This document shows positions 59,625 through 64,000 of a DNA stretch of 64,000 nt, piece after piece; position 1 is the stretch's first letter, and each line of letters begins with the position of its first letter. The notes below the pieces were generated by a model that was given only the letters and a program-made list of their open reading frames with translations, was not told where the DNA came from and did not search any database. The stretch spans positions 1 through 64,000 of the forward strand of contig CAUPIJ010000001.1 of NCBI GenBank assembly GCA_963511305.1, given 5' to 3'. Source of the stretch: Propionimicrobium sp963511305. Its GTDB lineage: Bacteria > Actinomycetota > Actinomycetes > Propionibacteriales > Propionibacteriaceae. A program made the position numbers and the translations under genes.

Positions 59625-60824
59625 CTATTTTTTAACAATTGCCGCCAGGGCGCTCGCAACGTATTCAATGTTCGAGGTATTTAAGCTCGCGACGCAGACA
59701 CGGCTGGTGTCTGTGCCGTAAATACCGAATTTCTTTCGCAACAACCCCATCTGCTCCGGCGATAGGCCTAGGTAGCTGAACATTCCGACCTGACGGACGA
59801 TGTGTTCCATGCCGCTCACGCCCTGCGCCTCCAGGCCAGCGAGAAGGGCCGAGCGCATATCCTTGATGCGATTGCGCATCTGCCCCAGCTCGTCCTGCCA
59901 GCTTTGATATAGGGCCGGATCGCCGAGCACGCGCTCCACAAGGGTTGCGCCGTGCGTGGGCGGGTTTGAGAAATTGGTGCGGATGGCGATCTTCAACTGC
60001 GAGGCCACGTTAGATGCTTGTTCAGCGTTGTCGCAGATGATCGAGAGCGCGCCGACCCGTTCGCCGTAGAGTGAGAACGATTTGCTGAACGAGTTAGCGA
60101 CGAAGACGTTCGGCAGCTTGGCGGCGAACGTCCTGGGCACGTAGGCGTCCTCTTCGGTGCCTTCTCCGAAGCCTTGATAGGCCATGTCGATGAACGGAAC
60201 GAGATTTCGCGCAGCGATGATCGTGGCGATCTTGTCCCACTGGGCATGGCTCAGGTCGTAGCCGGTTGGGTTGTGGCAACAGGCGTGCAGCACGACGACT
60301 GTTCCGCTCGGGGCAGCCTTAAGATCGGCGCACATGCCAGCAAAATCTACTTGCCGGTTAATCTCATCGTAGTATCGATAGGTCTCTACCTGGAATCCGG
60401 CGCGCGAGAAAATCCCGCGGTGGTTAGGCCAAGTTGGAGACGAAATCAGCACCTTCACCTTCGGGGTGAGTGTATGCAGGAAATCAGCGCCTATCTTGAT
60501 CGCGCCGGTGCCGCCTAAGCCCTGAACGGTGACTATCCTGCCGTCTTTAATTAGGTCTGATTCCGCCCCGAAAACGAGTTGCTGGACGGCCGAGTTATAG
60601 GCCGGAATACCGGTGATAGGCAGGTAATTGCGCGGGCTGGCCTCGCTGGCTAGTTGCTCCTCTACCTTGTGGACGCATTTCAGCAGCGGAAGACGACCCT
60701 CTTCATCGTGGTAAACCCCGACACCTAGATTAACTTTCTTAGGGTTCGGATCATTCCTAAAAGCCTCGTTAAGGCCCAGGATAGCGTCGACGGGAGCTTG
60801 CTCTACGCTGGTGAAAATAGACAT
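59625..60824 (-). CDS. Aspartate/aromatic aminotransferase, class I-alpha
   Basis: A 399-residue PLP enzyme moving amino groups between aspartate (or aromatic amino acids) and 2-oxoglutarate. VNLGVGVYHDEEGRLPLL, the HACCHNPTGYDL pyridoxal site and NSFSKSFSLYGERVG with Schiff-base Lys248 are signatures of the I-alpha subgroup (E. coli AspC/TyrB and the mitochondrial enzymes). Actinobacteria normally use I-gamma or I-beta types, and the gene breaks the usual pyrF-mihF adjacency, so it may have been acquired. It could supply aspartate for the neighbouring pyrimidine genes or oxaloacetate for central metabolism. Confidence 0.92.
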   Translation of the reverse strand: MSIFTSVEQAPVDAILGLNEAFRNDPNPKKVNLGVGVYHDEEGRLPLLKCVHKVEEQLASEASPRNYLPITGIPAYNSAVQQLVFGAESDLIKDGRIVTVQGLGGTGAIKIGADFLHTLTPKVKVLISSPTWPNHRGIFSRAGFQVETYRYYDEINRQVDFAGMCADLKAAPSGTVVVLHACCHNPTGYDLSHAQWDKIATIIAARNLVPFIDMAYQGFGEGTEEDAYVPRTFAAKLPNVFVANSFSKSFSLYGERVGALSIICDNAEQASNVASQLKIAIRTNFSNPPTHGATLVERVLGDPALYQSWQDELGQMRNRIKDMRSALLAGLEAQGVSGMEHIVRQVGMFSYLGLSPEQMGLLRKKFGIYGTDTSRVCVASLNTSNIEYVASALAAIVKK

Positions 60825-60850
60825 ATTCGTTCTTCCTTTTTGAAAAAATC

Positions 60851-61651
60851 TTAGACCGCCGTTGCGACGGCTTCGCGCAGGTCTTGAGGTTTTGGGCCAG
60901 CGGCCAAGATGCCGCGCGAGGAACTGGGCAGGACGTTCGATACGGCCTGTCCGAAGATCCGATCCAAGTCAGAGACCTTGCCGCCCTGGGCTCCGATTCC
61001 GGGAGCCAGAATGGAGCCGGCGAAATCGCCTAACTCGACGCTGTTGTTCCTCGTGGCTCCGATCACCAGCCCCACGTAAGCCGTGCCTGCAGACAAGTTT
61101 TCTTGGTGCGCGAGAGCTGCGATCTCATCGGAGACCGTAGTCCCGGAAGCCACCTGGCCGCGCTGCAGGCTCTCCCCCTCAGGGTTTGAGGTGCGGCAGA
61201 GAACGTAAACACCGCGATCGTTTGCCTTAGCCAAATCGAGCGCTGGACGAAGCGCCTCGAAACCGCAGTACGGGCTAAGCGTGACGGCATCGGCGGCAAG
61301 CGGAGCGCCGGCGGCCAGATAGGCACTCGCGTAGGCCGCCATCGTGGAGCCAATGTCGCCTCGTTTAACGTCGAGAATGCTTAATGCTCCCGCCTGCCTG
61401 ATGTCATCCAGAACCCTCTTCAGAGCCGAGATGCCTTCGGGCCCGAAACATTCGAAGAACGCCGACTGTGGCTTGAAGACCGCGACTGTTTCTGCCAACG
61501 CAGCAACCGTCTGCCGGGCGAGCCGCTCTGCGCCCGCGACGTCGTAGCTGAGGCCCCACTTCTCCACCAGGCTCTGGTGGGGATCCAATCCGACGCAGAG
61601 CCGTGCCCGCTTGGAACAAGCCTTTTCGAGACGATCTCGATACGCAACCAC
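60851..61651 (-). CDS. pyrF: Orotidine 5'-phosphate decarboxylase (type 2)
   Basis: A 266-residue enzyme for the last step of UMP synthesis. The active-site motif LDVKRGDIGSTMAAYA has the Asp-Lys-Asp set. Length and LCVGLDPHQSLVEKWG mark the longer type 2 form of Actinobacteria. GTG 61651 follows AGGAGAATC. It starts seven bases after pyrD ends. Confidence 0.95.
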   Translation of the reverse strand: MVAYRDRLEKACSKRARLCVGLDPHQSLVEKWGLSYDVAGAERLARQTVAALAETVAVFKPQSAFFECFGPEGISALKRVLDDIRQAGALSILDVKRGDIGSTMAAYASAYLAAGAPLAADAVTLSPYCGFEALRPALDLAKANDRGVYVLCRTSNPEGESLQRGQVASGTTVSDEIAALAHQENLSAGTAYVGLVIGATRNNSVELGDFAGSILAPGIGAQGGKVSDLDRIFGQAVSNVLPSSSRGILAAGPKPQDLREAVATAV

Positions 61652-61658
61652 GATTCTC

Positions 61659-62744
61659 CTAGGGCTGGGTCAGAGTATTGATACCGGTCACCAGGGCCGG
61701 ACCGCTAAAGATGAAGCCAGTATAAACCTGCACCAGCTTGGCTCCGGCGTCGAACATTGCCTGGGCGTCACCTGGCGTCATAATGCCGCCAACACCCATG
61801 ACGGGCAGCTGCGTGCGCGAAGTGATCTTCTCGACCATCTCGATGGAGATCCTGGTCAGCGGCTTGCCGGAAAGACCACCCGCTTGGTTCGCCAGCCAGA
61901 CATCGTTGCGCGCCAGGTTCTCCCGGCCGACCGTGGTGTTAGCGGCGATGATTCCGGACGCCCCGGCCTCCTCGCAGATGTCGACTATGGCCGCTAGCTG
62001 GTTTTCGGAGAGATCAGGCGCTAACTTCACGAATAGCGGTAGTGGGCCGGCGGGAGCCAAGTCTTTAGCCCGATCAACTAGGGCTTCGATCAGCGCGCCC
62101 AGCGCCTTCTCGTCCTGCAGATTACGTAGGCCTGGGGTATTCGGGCTCGAAATGTTTATCGCAACGTAATCGGCGTAGTCAGCGAGGGTGCTGAGGGCGA
62201 ATAGGTAGTCATCGGTAGCGCTGTCCAGCGGCGTCACCTTGTTCTTGCCAATCGAGATGCCTAGTGGCAGGCCCATTATGTTGTTGCCGCGCCTGATGCC
62301 GGCGCCTGAGAGCCTTCGGGCCAGCGCCTCGGCGCCCTGATTGTTGAAGCCCATGCGGTTGATGATGCCCTCGGAAGATACCAGCCTGAACAGCCTCGGT
62401 TTGTTGTTGCCAGGCTGCGGTCGCGCGGTGATGGTGCCCAATTCTGCGAAGCCGAAACCCAGCCTGCCCCACGCCTTAACCGCGCGGGCATCCTTGTCTA
62501 AGCCGGCGGCGACGCCGACCCGTCCTGGGAAGTCAATGCCCGCTACCCTGACCGGGTTGGATTTCTGGCCGATAAGTTTCGATACCAGGTCGAGCACGGT
62601 GTCTGGCAGATCACCTAGCAGACGAATCATCTGCTCGTGGATAACCTCGGGGTCACCGTTGTTCGACTTGAACAGCATCGGACGAAGCAGACGCCTGTAA
62701 CCGTTCAGCAACAACCGAACGCGAAATTCCTCTGAGCTGATCAT
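61659..62744 (-). CDS. pyrD: Dihydroorotate dehydrogenase (class 2)
   Basis: A 361-residue FMN enzyme oxidising dihydroorotate to orotate with quinone. The N-terminal helices form the membrane/quinone-binding part. The core has VGVAAGLDKDARAV, INRMGFNNQGAEAL, ISSPNTPGLR with the catalytic Ser, and KLAPDLSENQL. ATG 62744 lies nine bases past the carB stop and uses AGGAG located in the end of carB, so pyrD is coupled to carB. Confidence 0.95.
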   Translation of the reverse strand: MISSEEFRVRLLLNGYRRLLRPMLFKSNNGDPEVIHEQMIRLLGDLPDTVLDLVSKLIGQKSNPVRVAGIDFPGRVGVAAGLDKDARAVKAWGRLGFGFAELGTITARPQPGNNKPRLFRLVSSEGIINRMGFNNQGAEALARRLSGAGIRRGNNIMGLPLGISIGKNKVTPLDSATDDYLFALSTLADYADYVAINISSPNTPGLRNLQDEKALGALIEALVDRAKDLAPAGPLPLFVKLAPDLSENQLAAIVDICEEAGASGIIAANTTVGRENLARNDVWLANQAGGLSGKPLTRISIEMVEKITSRTQLPVMGVGGIMTPGDAQAMFDAGAKLVQVYTGFIFSGPALVTGINTLTQP

Positions 62745-62752
62745 CGATACTC

Positions 62753-64000
62753 CTAGTTGCTTATCTTCCATGCGGAGCCGGACTGCTTAGCCCAGTCTTG
62801 CAGAGAACAGACGCCGATATTGCCTTCTTTGGTGGCTGAGATCCCCTGTACGGCCGCCTCCAGGCCCTGGACAGTAGTAATGATCGGCACCTGCGCGAGA
62901 ATCGCCGCAGTACGAATCAGATAACCGTCCATTCGTGGGGAGCCACCGCTGGTCTCGCCTGTTGGCGTGTTGAAGATCATGGCAACTTCGCCGCTCTTGA
63001 TCAGATCGGTGATGGTCGGTTCGCCGTTCGGGCCGACGCCCTCGGAGTGCTTGCGCACCCGAGACACGGTGATTCCGTGCAGGTCGAGCATCGATGCGGT
63101 TCCCTCGGTGGCCAGAATCTCGAATCCCATGTCTGCCAGTGCCTTGATGGGAAAGATGATGTTTCGTTTGTCGCGATTGGCGACCGAGACGAAGACCTTT
63201 CCGCTGGTTGGCATCTCGCCGTAGATGGCGACCTGCGATTTGGCGTAGGCAACCCCGTATGAGGTGTCCAGGCCCATGACCTCTCCCGTCGACCGCATCT
63301 CCGGGCCAAGGACGCTGTCCACCGTTCGGCCTTCCGGCGTCTGGAATCGGCTGAACGGGAGCACGGCCTCCTTTACCGAGATCGGCATTCCCCGCCAAGT
63401 GAGCGCGCCGTCATGTTCGGGACGCAGCCAGCCCTCCTTGCGCAGCTCGGCGATGGATTTGCCGAGCATGATCAGAGTCGCTGCCTTTGCAAGCTGGGTG
63501 TTGGTGGCCTTCGAAACGAATGGCACGGTGCGCGACGCGCGCGGGTTCGCCTCGATCACGTAAAGCATGTCGGAGACCAGCGCGAACTGGATATTGACCA
63601 GCCCACGCACGCCAACTCCCTTGGCGATCCGCTCGGTGGCGTGTCGGATCTCCTCGATCACCGAGCGTCCCAGCGTGGCCGCAGGCAGCGTACACGACGA
63701 ATCCCCGGAGTGAACCCCGGCCTCCTCGATGTGTTCCATCACGCCACCAAGGTAGAGTTCCTCGCCGTCGTAAAGCGCGTCGACGTCGATTTCGATGGCG
63801 TCGTCCAAGAAGCGATCAACTAGCACGGGCAGGTCGGGGCTGATCTGCGCGGAGTTTTCGATGTAATACTTCAGCGCGTCGTCGTTGTAGACGATCTCCA
63901 TGCCGCGGCCGCCCAGAACGTAGCTAGGACGAACCAGCACCGGGTAGCCGATCTCGTTGGCGATCTTCTTGGCATCCTCGAAGCTGTGGGCCATGCCGTG
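62753..64000 (-). CDS. carB: Carbamoyl-phosphate synthase large subunit (C-terminal part)
   Basis: The last 415 codons of carB; the frame is open to the window edge, so the start lies outside. Carbamoyl phosphate feeds pyrimidine and arginine synthesis. Seen are the second ATP-grasp domain (YPVLVRPSYVLGGRGMEIV, LYVIEANPRASRTVPFVSK) and the C-terminal allosteric domain (SVANRDKRNIIFPIKALADMGFEILATEGTASML, NTPTG). The first synthetase half and carA would be further right. It is followed directly by pyrD and pyrF. Confidence 0.97.
   Translation of the reverse strand, partial: HGMAHSFEDAKKIANEIGYPVLVRPSYVLGGRGMEIVYNDDALKYYIENSAQISPDLPVLVDRFLDDAIEIDVDALYDGEELYLGGVMEHIEEAGVHSGDSSCTLPAATLGRSVIEEIRHATERIAKGVGVRGLVNIQFALVSDMLYVIEANPRASRTVPFVSKATNTQLAKAATLIMLGKSIAELRKEGWLRPEHDGALTWRGMPISVKEAVLPFSRFQTPEGRTVDSVLGPEMRSTGEVMGLDTSYGVAYAKSQVAIYGEMPTSGKVFVSVANRDKRNIIFPIKALADMGFEILATEGTASMLDLHGITVSRVRKHSEGVGPNGEPTITDLIKSGEVAMIFNTPTGETSGGSPRMDGYLIRTAAILAQVPIITTVQGLEAAVQGISATKEGNIGVCSLQDWAKQSGSAWKISN

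Overview
The window reads as chromosomal DNA of a Gram-positive actinobacterium, most likely of the Actinomycetaceae type. It is moderately GC-rich, with AT-rich intergenic stretches. It carries actinobacterial hallmark genes: rbpA, the actinobacterial integration host factor, an lnt/ppm1 pair, two PAC2 proteins, a type 2 pyrF and a PriA without helicase motifs. It also has three LPXTG wall-anchored surface proteins. No rRNA, CRISPR array, transposase or sortase gene was seen. The species cannot be named from sequence alone.

Left arm (1-9.5 kb) is the accessory part. It holds a 3'-truncated MmeI-type restriction-modification gene, three LPXTG surface proteins and a small gene remnant. The third surface protein is frameshifted at a run of ten G inside its signal peptide, and the first has a run of eight C near its N-terminus. 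This arrangement suggests phase-variable surface antigens.

9.5-14.9 kb (minus strand) is a probable five-gene transcription unit: M23 peptidase, DUF421 membrane protein, PAC2 protein, then an SQD1-like UDP-sulfoquinovose synthase overlapping an SQD2-like glycosyltransferase. The last two genes look like a complete sulfoquinovosyl-lipid (or glycan) pathway, which is unexpected in this type of organism.

15-30 kb holds a DUF1846 protein with an MFS transporter, an intracellular GH13 hydrolase, a CDF metal exporter, ahpC-ahpF, a methionine ABC transporter (metN-metI-metQ) behind a structured leader with a tiny Met/Cys-rich ORF, a YigZ protein, lpd, an XRE-MurA fusion, a decayed pdxY 3' end, a GDPD and rbpA.

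30-36 kb (minus strand) is a tightly packed run: DHA2 transporter, metX, metW, lnt, ppm1. 36-41.5 kb (plus strand) holds a macrodomain protein, a DtxR-family regulator, aspA, an amino-acid permease and mntH with a promoter-operator. A tRNA-Pro(GGG) follows on the minus strand.

41.6-64 kb is core metabolism and information processing, almost all on the minus strand: der-cmk-tyrA, metH (divergent from rpe), PAC2, rsmB, fmt, a small membrane protein with a PiT phosphate carrier, priA, metK, coaBC, rpoZ, gmk, mihF, an aspartate aminotransferase of class I-alpha, pyrF, pyrD and the 3' part of carB, which is cut by the window edge. Methionine and SAM metabolism recurs through the window (metNIQ, metXW, metH, metK).
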